Below, one piece after another: positions 26,369-34,998 of a stretch of DNA of 64,000 bases; positions within the stretch are counted from its first letter, which is position 1; every line of letters starts with the position of its first letter. A program made the translations under genes and the position numbers. Origin of the DNA: Methanomassiliicoccales archaeon (GTDB lineage: Archaea; Thermoplasmatota; Thermoplasmata; Methanomassiliicoccales; UBA472); the NCBI GenBank assembly GCA_028682895.1, contig JAJRAK010000001.1, forward strand, positions 62,001-126,000, written 5' to 3'. The notes under the pieces were generated by a model that was given only the letters and a program-made list of their open reading frames with translations, searched no databases and was not told where the DNA came from.

Positions 26369-27540
26369 AGCACGAACCCGGACCACATCTTCGGCCAGAA
26401 GTAGGTGGACTTCTTGGGCATGCGCCGGTCCTGTCGGGCCAGCTCCCATATCATGTCCACGGACGGCGGTCGGAGCAGCACCATCAGCCGGTAGCCGGAA
26501 GCGACCTTGCTCAGCGCCTTCTGCGTATCATGCTCGTACTCCACCGACGGTTCGTTAGGCCAAGCGTCCCCTTTCAGCACCATCTCCTGGCACACGTAGG
26601 AGTCGATCTCCCACATGGGGTCCGATGGTAGATCCTTGGGCGAGGCCAGGTATGACCTGCCCTCGACGACGAGTCCGATATCGGAGGGCCCCCTTCCGTT
26701 CAGAGCAGATTCCAGCGTGGCCGGGTCCTTCATCTGCGTGAGCTCGAAGCCTTCCCCCATGATCTTCAGGAATCTTTCCGCGGGAATCGCCAGCTCCTTC
26801 ACCAGGCGATGCGTCGGATAAACGAGAAGTCCAGGGTCGTTGGAGGGGACCAGTGTGGTCAGCACGTATCCTTTCTTCACATCGTCCGGGTTCTCCTCCG
26901 CGTAGCGCGAGGCGGTCTCGAAACGATGATGACCATCGGCGATGAGCACGGTCTTGTCCTTCAGCTCCTCGGTCAGCGCTTTTATGGCGTCCACGTCGCA
27001 GATGCGGAACAGGCAGTGCCGCACCCCCTGGGGGTCGGTGAACTCCAGCACCCTCGTCTCCTTGTCGTCCATCAGGTCCTTGGTCCTGGCCGACAGCTTG
27101 TCAAAGATGCCGAATATCGATTCGCAATGTGTCTCCGTTCCCCGCAGCAGGTTCAGGCGGTCCTCCTTGACCTTGGAGAAGGTCTCCTCATGGGGGACGA
27201 CACCTTCGGTATACCCCTTGGCGGCCAATATGCCGATGATACCGGTCCTTTGCCAGCAGTTCTCACCCTGGCAAAAGGTCTGCTTGTAGGTGTAGAAGCT
27301 CTCCATCCTGTCCTGGGACAGGGCGCCCTCCTTCAACCATGACTCCAAGAGCTTACCGGCCGCAGAGTAATTACCGTCCACGCCTCCCAGCGTGATATTG
27401 GTGACATTATAGCGCTGTGCCTTGAGCCGGGCAAGCTCCTCAGAGGAGATGACATCGTACGGTGGCGAGACGCGCTCGATCATTCCCTCGCCGTTGCTCA
27501 GGCGGGGTATGAGCGGACGAAACGGACGGAAATCGACCAT
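26353..27540 (-). CDS. DUF1015 family protein
   Basis: The 395-residue protein starts with the family's characteristic MVDFRPFRPLIPRLSNGEGMIERVSPPYDVIS and contains NVTNITLGG and VPHEETFSKVKEDRLNLL. It also has the conserved IADGHHRFETASRYAEE and YPTHRLVKEL. The family is widespread in bacteria and archaea; I know of no firmly assigned role for this archaeal member. The GHHRFE core suggests an enzymatic site. Its last ~110 bp exist as a decayed copy at 25302-25410. It lies 37 nt downstream of the DUF362 ferredoxin gene. Confidence 0.88.
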   Translation of the reverse strand: MVDFRPFRPLIPRLSNGEGMIERVSPPYDVISSEELARLKAQRYNVTNITLGGVDGNYSAAGKLLESWLKEGALSQDRMESFYTYKQTFCQGENCWQRTGIIGILAAKGYTEGVVPHEETFSKVKEDRLNLLRGTETHCESIFGIFDKLSARTKDLMDDKETRVLEFTDPQGVRHCLFRICDVDAIKALTEELKDKTVLIADGHHRFETASRYAEENPDDVKKGYVLTTLVPSNDPGLLVYPTHRLVKELAIPAERFLKIMGEGFELTQMKDPATLESALNGRGPSDIGLVVEGRSYLASPKDLPSDPMWEIDSYVCQEMVLKGDAWPNEPSVEYEHDTQKALSKVASGYRLMVLLRPPSVDMIWELARQDRRMPKKSTYFWPKMWSGFVLYRMA

Positions 27541-27577
27541 GGGGAGGGAATGGAATTATCCATATTATCTTTTACAA

Positions 27578-28687
27578 TCACTTCAGCCGCACCAGTTCGT
27601 AATCGCGGCGGCCGAGCCCTATCTTCTGGGCATGCTCCATCCCGCTCCTCCAATCCGTATTAGGGAACACAGCGTCGAACTTGTCCGTCTTCTTGGCGCC
27701 CTTCTTGTCTATCACGCAACCGCTATTGACCGCCGCCTTGTTCACTAGATCGACACAGGCGCAGTCCAGGGCCACCGGGTCCTTGGAGGCGGCAAGACCG
27801 ATGTCCGGAACGATAGGTATGCCATTGAATGGCCAGCAATCGCAGTTGGGCGAGACGTCCATGATGACGCTGACATGCATGCTAGGCTTGTCCCTCAGCA
27901 CGGCGAAGGCATACTCGGCGATCTTCTTGTTCACTATTCCCGAGGAGCCCTCCCACTCCACCTGGGGGGCGTAATAGCGGCACACGGAGATGCATTGCCC
28001 GCACCCTATGCACTTCTCTTGGTCTATGACCGCCCTCTTCTTCCCGTCGATCACGATGGCGTTCTGGGCGCAGTTCCTTACGCACTGCCCGCAGCCGACG
28101 CATTTCTTGCGGTCCACGCTCGGCTTCGAAGAGGCATGCATCTCCACCTTTCCGCATCGGCTGCCACTTCCCATTCCCAGGTTCTTGATCGCCCCGCCGA
28201 ACCCGGTGAGCTCATGACCCTTGAAATGGCTGAGGGAGATGACAACGTCCGCATCGGCGATGGCACTGCCTATCTTGGCCGTTCGGCACAGCTCCTTTTC
28301 AATCACGACCTCTCTTTGCTCGTTCCCAAGGAGCCCGTCGGCGATGATGACGTCGCAACCCACTGCTATGCGGTTGAAACCGTTCTCCATGGCACTGTTG
28401 AGATGGTCCACAGCGTTCGCCCTCTTTCCCAGGTACAGTGTGTTGCAATCGGTGAGGAACGGTCTCCCTCCCTTTTCCTTGACCATCTTAACCAGGACCG
28501 CGGCCAGGTTCGGTCTGATGTAGGCAAGGTTCCCAGGCTCCCCAAAGTGCATCTTGATCGCTACCAGTTTTCCATCCAGGTCCATGCGGTCCAGGCCTGC
28601 CCGCCGCAGTACTTTCTCCATCTTGTTCAACAGGTTGTTGCCCTGACATGTGTCCATGTCCGTGAAGTAGACCTTGGGAAGTGCCAT
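27578..28687 (-). CDS. DUF362 domain protein with two 4Fe-4S ferredoxin clusters
   Basis: The 369-residue protein has an N-terminal DUF362 region (YFTDMDTCQGNNLLNKMEKV, IAIKMHFGEPGNLAYIRP, ISLSHFKGHELTGFGGAIKN). Two CxxCxxCxxxC clusters follow at about residues 190-235 (CVGCGQCVRNCAQ and CIGCGQCISVCRY). A second DUF362 part with NCDCWPF comes after them. Such proteins are cytoplasmic Fe-S proteins of uncertain function, often annotated as uncharacterised ferredoxins in anaerobes. It is followed by DUF1015 and preceded by the agmatine pathway genes on the same strand. Confidence 0.87.
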   Translation of the reverse strand: MALPKVYFTDMDTCQGNNLLNKMEKVLRRAGLDRMDLDGKLVAIKMHFGEPGNLAYIRPNLAAVLVKMVKEKGGRPFLTDCNTLYLGKRANAVDHLNSAMENGFNRIAVGCDVIIADGLLGNEQREVVIEKELCRTAKIGSAIADADVVISLSHFKGHELTGFGGAIKNLGMGSGSRCGKVEMHASSKPSVDRKKCVGCGQCVRNCAQNAIVIDGKKRAVIDQEKCIGCGQCISVCRYYAPQVEWEGSSGIVNKKIAEYAFAVLRDKPSMHVSVIMDVSPNCDCWPFNGIPIVPDIGLAASKDPVALDCACVDLVNKAAVNSGCVIDKKGAKKTDKFDAVFPNTDWRSGMEHAQKIGLGRRDYELVRLK

Positions 28688-28748
28688 GCGATAAAAAACG
28701 GTTAGGCAATAGATAATGATGTCCCTGCGCGGTCGATGGGACCGGCCT

Positions 28749-29801
28749 TCAATCGCGCTCCGACGGCTCCTGCTGGGTCACACAGTGTATCCCGCCATAG
28801 CCGTAGACGAGCTCCTTGGCCAATATGGGCACGATCTCCCTTCCGGGGAAGTGCGAATGCATGATCTCCACGGCCTCGGCATCCTTCGGGTCATCGAAGA
28901 CCGGCAGGAGCACTACCTTGTTGCCAATGTAGAAGTTAGCATAGCTGGCCGGGAGGTTCCTTTCCTCCTCCTCTAGGTAGAGCGGTTCCGGCATCGGGAG
29001 CCGTTGAAGCTCCATGTCACTCTGTTCGCTCCATTGCTCCAGCAGCTTCCAGTTCTTGTTCAAAACCGGGGCGTTCTCTCCCTTCTCCGAATGGGCGCAA
29101 AGGATTGTGGACCTGGATGAGAAGCGGGCGAAGTCGTCGATATGTCCGTCGGTATCGTCCCCCTCTATGCCAGATGACAGCCAGATGACCTCTGGTGCGG
29201 ATATGTAATGGGCAAGATATCCTTCGATGTCCTGTTTCTTCAGATGCGGGTTGCGGTTCTTGTTCAGCAGGCACTGCTCCGTGGTAAGGACGCAGCCATC
29301 CCCGTTCACGTCTATGGACCCGCCCTCCAATACGATGCCTGGTCTGAAGAAGCGCACTCCGGACCGTTCCACCACTTCCTGCCCAGTAATGTTGTCGTAG
29401 AGCAGGTCATCATACTTACCGCCCCAGGCATTGAAGTCCCATTTGACCGCCGCCTTCCTTCCCGTCTCCTTATGCAACAGGAACGTCGGCCCGTAATCGC
29501 GTATCCATACGTCGGCGCTCTTGATGCGCATAAGCTCGACCTTGGACATGTCCGCGCCGGCCCTCTCGATCATGCCGGCAGCCTTGTTCTCAGCATCGGC
29601 ATCGTCCACCAGCATCCTGACCTTCTCCCCTCCGCTGAGGGCGGCGGCCATCTCGGCGAACACGCCTTCAACGTCATCCAGCACCTCCGAGGGGAAGGTC
29701 AGCGGGTTCTTCGGCCAGGAAAGCCACGTGGCCTCGTGCTTTGACCATTCCGGGGGCATGTAATAACCTAGGGCGCAGGGGTCCTTCGTTCTCATTCTCA
29801 C
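28749..29801 (-). CDS. aguA: Agmatine deiminase
   Basis: Agmatine deiminase converts agmatine to N-carbamoylputrescine and ammonia. The 350-residue protein has the guanidino-group-modifying enzyme motifs. These are DVWIRDYGPTF (substrate carboxylate/Asp region), LEGGSIDVNGDG, TDGHIDDFARF (catalytic His/Asp) and the C-terminal nucleophile Cys340 in GGIHCVTQQ. It begins 3 nt after the stop of the N-carbamoylputrescine amidase gene, so the two consecutive steps to putrescine are encoded together. No arginine decarboxylase gene is visible in the window. Confidence 0.95.
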   Translation of the reverse strand: MRMRTKDPCALGYYMPPEWSKHEATWLSWPKNPLTFPSEVLDDVEGVFAEMAAALSGGEKVRMLVDDADAENKAAGMIERAGADMSKVELMRIKSADVWIRDYGPTFLLHKETGRKAAVKWDFNAWGGKYDDLLYDNITGQEVVERSGVRFFRPGIVLEGGSIDVNGDGCVLTTEQCLLNKNRNPHLKKQDIEGYLAHYISAPEVIWLSSGIEGDDTDGHIDDFARFSSRSTILCAHSEKGENAPVLNKNWKLLEQWSEQSDMELQRLPMPEPLYLEEEERNLPASYANFYIGNKVVLLPVFDDPKDAEAVEIMHSHFPGREIVPILAKELVYGYGGIHCVTQQEPSERD

Positions 29802-29804
29802 ACC

Positions 29805-30680
29805 TCAATCCTTCTTCCGCACGAGCTGCCCATAGCATTCCGGTCGGCGGTTATGGAAGAAACGCCATCCTTCCCTCACTTTGGGGCCGTGGTCCATATC
29901 GATATCGGCGATGACGACCTCCTCGCCCTTGCCGCCCCTGGCCAGCGTCTTGCCGAAGGCGTCGCAGACGAAGGAGCCGCCGTAGAACTCGGTTTCTCCT
30001 TCCGTCCCAACGCGGTTGACGGCGCAGACCGGCATGGCGTTCGCTATCGCATGTCCGCGCATGACGTTCTCCCAGGCCTGCTGCCAATCGCCCTCGGCCT
30101 GTCCGATCCCTTTGACGGTGCCGATGGCCGTAGGATAGAACACAAGCTCAGCCCCCATCAGCGCCACGGAACGGGCGGCCTCGGGGAACCACTGGTCATA
30201 GCAGATGAGCGCGGACAGACGGCCGACGGACGTCTGGAACACCTGGAACCCGGTGTCGCCCGGCTTGAAATAATGCTGCTCGAAGAAGCCCTCGTCATCA
30301 GGAATGTGCGTCTTTCGATACTTGCCCAGACAGCGCCCGTCATTCTCGTATACGGTGGCGGTATTGAAATTACCGTCCTCGGTCGCCTCGAAGAGGGAAC
30401 CGCCCACGATCACCGTGCCCGTGCTTCGCGCCAGCTCTCCCAGCGCCTCCGTGACCCTCCCTGGGATGATGTTGAGCAGTCCAGCCTTATCCGCCAGACC
30501 CTCTGCATCCTCCCTCATCGGGAAGTACAAGGTGGTGAATAGCTCGGGAAGGCAGATGACCTGGGCACCAATGGCCGCCGCGCGCTCCGCCATGCTGATC
30601 GCCTTGTGAAGATTATCATCGGCGTCAGGGGACATGGCCATCTGCACCAGTCCCACCCTAAGCATGCGCTCCGTGGACAT
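29805..30680 (-). CDS. aguB: N-carbamoylputrescine amidase (carbon-nitrogen hydrolase)
   Basis: This nitrilase-superfamily enzyme hydrolyses N-carbamoylputrescine to putrescine, CO2 and ammonia. The 291-residue protein shows the Glu-Lys-Cys triad: Glu in CLPELFTTLYFP, Lys in GKYRKTHIPDDEGFFEQHYF and Cys in ALICYDQWFPEAARSVAL. The FEQHYFKPGDTGF and MRGHAIANAMPVCAVNRVG stretches are typical of the carbamoylputrescine subgroup. The neighbouring agmatine deiminase supports that substrate. The pair gives the cell an agmatine-to-putrescine route. Confidence 0.94.
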   Translation of the reverse strand: MSTERMLRVGLVQMAMSPDADDNLHKAISMAERAAAIGAQVICLPELFTTLYFPMREDAEGLADKAGLLNIIPGRVTEALGELARSTGTVIVGGSLFEATEDGNFNTATVYENDGRCLGKYRKTHIPDDEGFFEQHYFKPGDTGFQVFQTSVGRLSALICYDQWFPEAARSVALMGAELVFYPTAIGTVKGIGQAEGDWQQAWENVMRGHAIANAMPVCAVNRVGTEGETEFYGGSFVCDAFGKTLARGGKGEEVVIADIDMDHGPKVREGWRFFHNRRPECYGQLVRKKD

Positions 30681-30726
30681 CTTTTAGCGAATGAGGGGCA
30701 CTAAGATTTAACCATGTCGCCTCAGT

Positions 30727-31275
30727 TCAATGCGGTCGCAGCCGCTCGATGCGCTCCAGGGACCACTCCGCCCCCTTGCGCAAGAACTCGCTGTCGTCCT
30801 GAAGCATGACCTTGAGCAGCGCTATGGAGTAGGGCGACGTGAACCTCATCCTCTCCGCCATCCTTCCCAATGACCAGGCGGCCATTCCGCGCACTTCCTT
30901 CTCCGGGTCGGTGAGCAATATGTTCAGCGCCTCGATGGATATGGTGTCCCCGATACCAATGCCTGCCAGCTCTCCAAGGGCCCAGACGGCGTTCTCCCTG
31001 ACCTCGGCATCCTTGTCCAAGGCCAGCGGCACTAATGTTTCTACGGCGTGGGGGTCCCCCAGCTTCATCATGGCCAGCTTGCCGAGGCACCAAGAGGCGT
31101 CCCGGCGCACCTGAACGTCCTCGGACGACGTCAAGGCGATGAGCGGCTGCAGCAGACGTCGTTCCCCGATGCCGGCCATGAGGATGTCACGGGTCTCCAG
31201 GAGCGCGGCTCGGCACTCCTCCACTCCCAGGGAGCGCAGCCCCTTCAATATGCCACCCAGGTCGATGTCCACCAA
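30727..31275 (-). CDS. HEAT-repeat (PBS-lyase-type) protein
   Basis: The 182-residue protein consists of about five helical HEAT/PBS-lyase repeats, with recurring VRRDASWCLGKLA, VRENAVWALGELA and VRGMAAWSLGRMAERM units. It has no catalytic motif and is probably a protein-protein interaction scaffold. It lies between a small Cys-rich protein gene and the agmatine operon on the same strand. Confidence 0.85.
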   Translation of the reverse strand: MVDIDLGGILKGLRSLGVEECRAALLETRDILMAGIGERRLLQPLIALTSSEDVQVRRDASWCLGKLAMMKLGDPHAVETLVPLALDKDAEVRENAVWALGELAGIGIGDTISIEALNILLTDPEKEVRGMAAWSLGRMAERMRFTSPYSIALLKVMLQDDSEFLRKGAEWSLERIERLRPH

Positions 31276-31295
31276 AGCGATGCCTCCTCTTCATA

Positions 31296-31484
31296 TCAAT
31301 GACAAGGAACAGGCTTCTCCTTGTAGAACTCGCAGGTATGATAGTCCTTCTGGCCGGAGCACTCACCATATTCATCTTTCATCCCGAGCGCATCATGTCT
31401 GTATCTGCGTGCCTTGCAATTAGCGCACCTGCCGTCAGGTGCGTGCCACAGGCATGGTTTTCTGTCCGGGAGGTCCTCGGCCAT
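31296..31484 (-). CDS. Small Cys-rich protein (putative metal-binding)
   Basis: The 62-residue protein has six cysteines plus histidines in a compact pattern: CLWH near the N-terminus, CANCK, GECSG, HTCEFY and the final PCH. That density suggests a zinc- or Fe-S-binding fold. It has an ATG start with a GATGAGG site just upstream, and it ends 20 nt before the HEAT-protein gene. It is therefore probably the first gene of the minus-strand run. I do not recognise the family. Confidence 0.6.
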   Translation of the reverse strand: MAEDLPDRKPCLWHAPDGRCANCKARRYRHDALGMKDEYGECSGQKDYHTCEFYKEKPVPCH

Positions 31485-31572
31485 GGTACCTCATCATAAT
31501 GTTCGTTCGTGTATTTACGAATAATTGATTTGAAAATAAATAGAAATCGTCAATAATAGCGCTGGACCGTCT

Positions 31573-31625
31573 GAATGCCGAGCCTATAGAACTGATCGGT
31601 CAGTAGCATGCTTTCAGAGGCATTC
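31573..31625. repeat. Nested inverted repeat in intergenic region
   Basis: An outer perfect 7-bp pair (GAATGCC at 31573-31579, GGCATTC at 31619-31625) encloses a hairpin ACTGA-TCGG-TCAGT (31591-31604) and a palindrome AGCATGCT (31605-31612). It begins just after the stop of the QueG-like gene. On the minus strand it could be that gene's 3' structure/terminator or a small structured RNA. Confidence 0.45.
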
Positions 31626-31627
31626 TC

Positions 31628-32338
31628 CTATCTTTTCTTGATGCCCAGTCTCTGCGGGCAGACGCTCCTGCAGGTGTTGCATCTCATCAGGAAGAACCCC
31701 TTCTCGTTCGTGAAGCCCGATACGGGGCGGCAGAGTTTCTGGTCCACCGCGGTCCCATCGAGCGCCTTTGCAGGGCAAGCGTCAAGGCAACGGCGGCATC
31801 TCTCCGGGCACCCAGCATAAGTGGCGATAGGGTCCGGCTCGATATCCGCGTCCACAAGTATTGCCCCCAGCTTGATCATGTTGCCGTACCTGTCGTTCTT
31901 CAGGAGCGTGTTCCTGCCCATCAGGCCCAATCCGGCAAGATATCCAGCATGTCTCATCGACAGGACCGCCCTTCCGTACTGCCGGTCGGCCTCCCAATGC
32001 TCGTACGGATCGTCGGCGGGCAACGGCACCGCTCTCGCACCAAGGTCCTCGAGGGCAAGGCCGAGCGAAATGCCAAGTTTGTCTAATTCCTGGTTGATGA
32101 TGTGGCTCACCTGAGTATACGGAACGCAGCTCTTAGCATCCAAAAGGCCGGCAGGCATCCTCTTGGCGAACACTATGACCGATCGGCATTCCGGGTAGAT
32201 GTCCTTGGGGTGATGTCCCTTCGGCGCTCCCTCGAAACGGTCCGCTGGAGCTATTCCGCACAGGTCGGCTCCCAGGCTCATCGCGATCTTCTTGACCGTT
32301 ATTGCATCGACGCTTACCTCGCTGTTCGTGAACATCAC
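31628..32338 (-). CDS. QueG-like 4Fe-4S protein
   Basis: The 236-residue protein resembles the catalytic and ferredoxin parts of epoxyqueuosine reductase/reductive dehalogenase-like proteins. It has AMSLGADLCGIAPADRF at the N-terminus and the conserved GLGLMGRNTLL. The C-terminal Fe-S region has CPERCRRCLDACPAKALDG and MRCNTCRSVCPQRLG. It lacks the C-terminal HEAT-like tail of true QueG, so a role in tRNA queuosine is doubtful. Two shorter-range paralogues lie in tandem at 47-48.5 kb. Confidence 0.78.
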   Translation of the reverse strand: MMFTNSEVSVDAITVKKIAMSLGADLCGIAPADRFEGAPKGHHPKDIYPECRSVIVFAKRMPAGLLDAKSCVPYTQVSHIINQELDKLGISLGLALEDLGARAVPLPADDPYEHWEADRQYGRAVLSMRHAGYLAGLGLMGRNTLLKNDRYGNMIKLGAILVDADIEPDPIATYAGCPERCRRCLDACPAKALDGTAVDQKLCRPVSGFTNEKGFFLMRCNTCRSVCPQRLGIKKR

Positions 32339-32446
32339 CGCTCAAGCTTTTACGATAGGCGGGAAAACATCATCGTTCAATAAAATATTGTTCCTTAGAA
32401 CAGCCAGTCGGAGACCACGAGGTCCAAATATCATAAGATAAAATAG

Positions 32447-32519
32447 TGGGCCCAGCCGGATTCGAACCGGCGACCTACTCCGTGTAAGGGAGTCGTCATA
32501 ACCGCTAGACCATGGGCCC
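32447..32519 (-). tRNA. tRNA-Val (anticodon TAC)
   Basis: On the minus strand the acceptor stem GGGCCCA/TGGGCCC, anticodon arm ACTCC-CTTACAC-GGAGT (anticodon TAC) and T arm GCCGG-TTCGAAT-CCGGC are complete. The discriminator is A and no CCA is encoded. A TTTTTATAATCC box on the minus strand at about 32545-32555 is the likely promoter. Confidence 0.95.
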
Positions 32520-32542
32520 TTAGGGTAATCGTCATCGCTCAG

Positions 32543-32570
32543 GGATTATAAAAAGGAAAAGGAAAAAAAG
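32543..32570 (-). promoter_or_regulatory. Combined U-rich end of the protease transcript and TATA box of tRNA-Val
   Basis: Read on the minus strand this is a pyrimidine tract (CTTTTTTTCCTTTTCC) running into TTTTTATAATCC. The tract lies just after the stop of the metalloprotease gene, a suitable T-rich terminator. The TATAAT part lies about 27-30 nt before the tRNA-Val 5' end. Confidence 0.45.
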
Positions 32571-32584
32571 GGTTTGGTTGTGGT

Positions 32585-34783
32585 TTAGCCCATGAACATT
32601 CCACTGCGGTACGTCATATCGATCGAGTATTCGCCCACACCGTTCATCGGGGAGACCAGTATGAACACTCCAGGGTAGAACATGAACGCGCCCATCAGCC
32701 TCTGCGCCACTTCGGTGGCGTCATTGGTAGGCATGTTCATGACCATCGGTCCCATCCCATCATAGCCAGGGGCATAGATGGTGACCAGGAAGTCCTGTTC
32801 TGGGTAGGTGGTCTGGAACTCGGACATGTCCAATGATACGCCATCGATTTGGACCCCGTATATGGTCCAACCGTCATAGTATGTATACGGGTCGGTCACG
32901 TAACGGAAACCGAGCATGATCTCCTGACCAGCGTAATCGGACAGATCGAAGTAAAGGTAGCTTGGGCCACCCGTACCGGTCAGTCCGGGTAGCATGTCCA
33001 CGGTCGTCTGGTCCACATCGCCATAATGGAGCTCTGTGAAGTGATCTCCTGTGTCGTTCAGCGACGTCCAGGTCAGACCGCCATCGGTGGACACTTGCAC
33101 GAAGGCGAAGTCGTAGTAATCCTCGATGTCCCATTCGCTGTACATTCGCATCAGGCAATCGTCCCCGACCTTGTCGGTCAGGTCCACGTCGGCCGTCAGC
33201 AGGACGTTCATATTGTTGCTGGAACCGGAGTACCACCAGTCTGAGGGTGCCCTCCGGGACCTGTCCTCATAGTACAGCCACCCTTCCTTGGCGTTCTCAT
33301 CACCGTCGAATACCAGCTTAGAGAACAAGGCCTGCAGGAGTTCGTAGGAATAACCGCCCGCTACTGTCTCGAAGTCCACATAGATGTAGTCAGTACCGTA
33401 CTCATCAAGCCAGTAATATCCGGTGTTGTCGTTCTCGTAGGTGTAGGTAGGTCCCCAATCCTCGCCGAAGACCTTGCCATCATCTATGTCGTACTCCAAA
33501 ACGCGCAGCTCCTCTCCGATGTCCTCCCAGGTCAAGCTCTCATAATTATACAGACCGTTCCCAGGGGAATCGGACCAGATGAGGTTGGCCAGCCTCCAGT
33601 TCAGGAACACCTTGTCGAAGTTCATGCGGTTATACCCCATGTCTCTAAAGGCATCATCGATGCTGGCCATGCCCTGCAGCTGGTTGGTGAATATGCTCTG
33701 CATCATCTCAGTGCCGCCATAGTGGTCGTACATGTAGGCCATGAACATAGCGACCGCACCGTAGTCAGCAAGGGAATTAATGTCACCCTGGTCCTCCCAA
33801 ATTGTCAGGGAGTTGTCCGGGGTGGCCATGAACCAGGCCATATGGTTGTACGAGAATCCATATCCGCATAGGTACTCGGAGAACATGGACAACCCTTCGT
33901 TGATCCAGCTCTCCTCGGCAGAGTCCATCACATCATGTAATAGGTGCTGGTACTCATGGGCCACGGTCGACTCGTAAACATACGAGTAATGACCAGAGTC
34001 GGGTATGTCCGATTGAACACCTGTCCGGTTTGCCCAATCGAAGCAATCGATGTTGATTATGTTTCGGTTGTACATGGCGCTCATGTAGCTCCAATAAAAC
34101 CCAGCGACGTATCCACCATTATAATCATCATCATACCAGCTAATGTCGCGGATGTTGAAGATCATTATCATGAGCTTGCCCGAATCGTTCGTTGTGAACA
34201 GCTCATCAGCGATATCCTCTTCAGTAAGGTTGTAATCCTCATATCCAGCCATGTAATAGGTATATTCCCAATACTCCATGCCTGGTACTGATCCATTGAG
34301 CGCCGGAGAGCTGATGAACGTCTCGGTCATCACAGTATAAATCTGATCATCGAAGTTCTCTATGATGAGGTCCACCATATCATCCGTGATGTCGGTCCGG
34401 TTGTCTCGCGGGTCAAAAGCGCCGAAATAGTATGAAAGGTCGTTCGCGACCCACACCTCACAATAATTCCCCTCGCCACGCTTGGTCATTTCTTCTTGGT
34501 AGAAAGCACCACTGGCTGTGTTCTGTGTCCAGTAATTCATCACCGTTCCATTCGCCATGTCCCCTGCCTTAGAGACCGTGGTGATGGACCTGTCTTCTTG
34601 GACATCGTCAGTATGGGCGTTTCTGATCATCTCGCTTGCATAGATAGGAACCTGGTCCGCAATTCCATCTGTGGTCGCCTGGGACGACAAACCTGAATAT
34701 GGAATCACCACCAGAAAAGCTCCTGATATCATCGTAAGTGCAATGACCGTAGCCATTATCTTTTTCAAACTATCCATTCTCAA
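32585..34783 (-). CDS. Secreted zinc metalloprotease with M6-like C-terminal domain (copy 1)
   Basis: The 732-residue exported protein starts with a signal peptide (KKIMATVIALTMISGAFLVVI). At about residue 276 it has the zinc motif HEYQHLLH, followed about 15 residues later by ESWINEGLSMFSEYLCG, supplying the glutamate ligand of a gluzincin. The C-terminal third (FAFVQVSTDGGLTWTSLND, AGQEIMLGFRYVTD) resembles the MAM/immune-inhibitor-A-type beta-sandwich of M6 peptidases. There is no C-terminal anchor, so it is probably released or loosely attached. TTG 34783 is preferred as start because the paralogue at 34999-37221 shares the TTG and the GGGAGGATGA leader; ATG 34777 is possible. Confidence 0.85.
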   Translation of the reverse strand: MRMDSLKKIMATVIALTMISGAFLVVIPYSGLSSQATTDGIADQVPIYASEMIRNAHTDDVQEDRSITTVSKAGDMANGTVMNYWTQNTASGAFYQEEMTKRGEGNYCEVWVANDLSYYFGAFDPRDNRTDITDDMVDLIIENFDDQIYTVMTETFISSPALNGSVPGMEYWEYTYYMAGYEDYNLTEEDIADELFTTNDSGKLMIMIFNIRDISWYDDDYNGGYVAGFYWSYMSAMYNRNIINIDCFDWANRTGVQSDIPDSGHYSYVYESTVAHEYQHLLHDVMDSAEESWINEGLSMFSEYLCGYGFSYNHMAWFMATPDNSLTIWEDQGDINSLADYGAVAMFMAYMYDHYGGTEMMQSIFTNQLQGMASIDDAFRDMGYNRMNFDKVFLNWRLANLIWSDSPGNGLYNYESLTWEDIGEELRVLEYDIDDGKVFGEDWGPTYTYENDNTGYYWLDEYGTDYIYVDFETVAGGYSYELLQALFSKLVFDGDENAKEGWLYYEDRSRRAPSDWWYSGSSNNMNVLLTADVDLTDKVGDDCLMRMYSEWDIEDYYDFAFVQVSTDGGLTWTSLNDTGDHFTELHYGDVDQTTVDMLPGLTGTGGPSYLYFDLSDYAGQEIMLGFRYVTDPYTYYDGWTIYGVQIDGVSLDMSEFQTTYPEQDFLVTIYAPGYDGMGPMVMNMPTNDATEVAQRLMGAFMFYPGVFILVSPMNGVGEYSIDMTYRSGMFMG

Positions 34784-34844
34784 TCATCCTCCCGCCCCCG
34801 TATTAGAACAGTCCCGAAGGGGCAATGGGTACATAATTTACATG

Positions 34845-34862
34845 ACAGTTATTTATAGCATC
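34845..34862 (-). promoter_or_regulatory. TATA box of metalloprotease copy 1
   Basis: On the minus strand GCTATAAATAACTG lies about 70 nt before the TTG start, allowing a roughly 45-nt leader. That leader ends in GGGAGGATGA, the ribosome-binding site. Confidence 0.5.
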
Positions 34863-34998
34863 GTTCAAAATGGGTGTCTAAAAAGGTCATTTACCCTTCA
34901 TTGCTCCCTCTATTTCTAGGTCAATTGGCCAACGAACAGCTATGTCATCAATGATATTTGATTGAATAAATAAAAAAAATAAGAATAGAAAAGGTTTG

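Noticed and set aside
25302-26463. Insertion sequence around the K+ channel gene
   Set aside because: The direct copies are the 3' end of a cellular gene, and no transposase or terminal inverted repeat is present.
27875-28705. 276-codon plus-strand frame
   Set aside because: Antisense to the DUF362 ferredoxin gene with its two Cys clusters; no features of its own.
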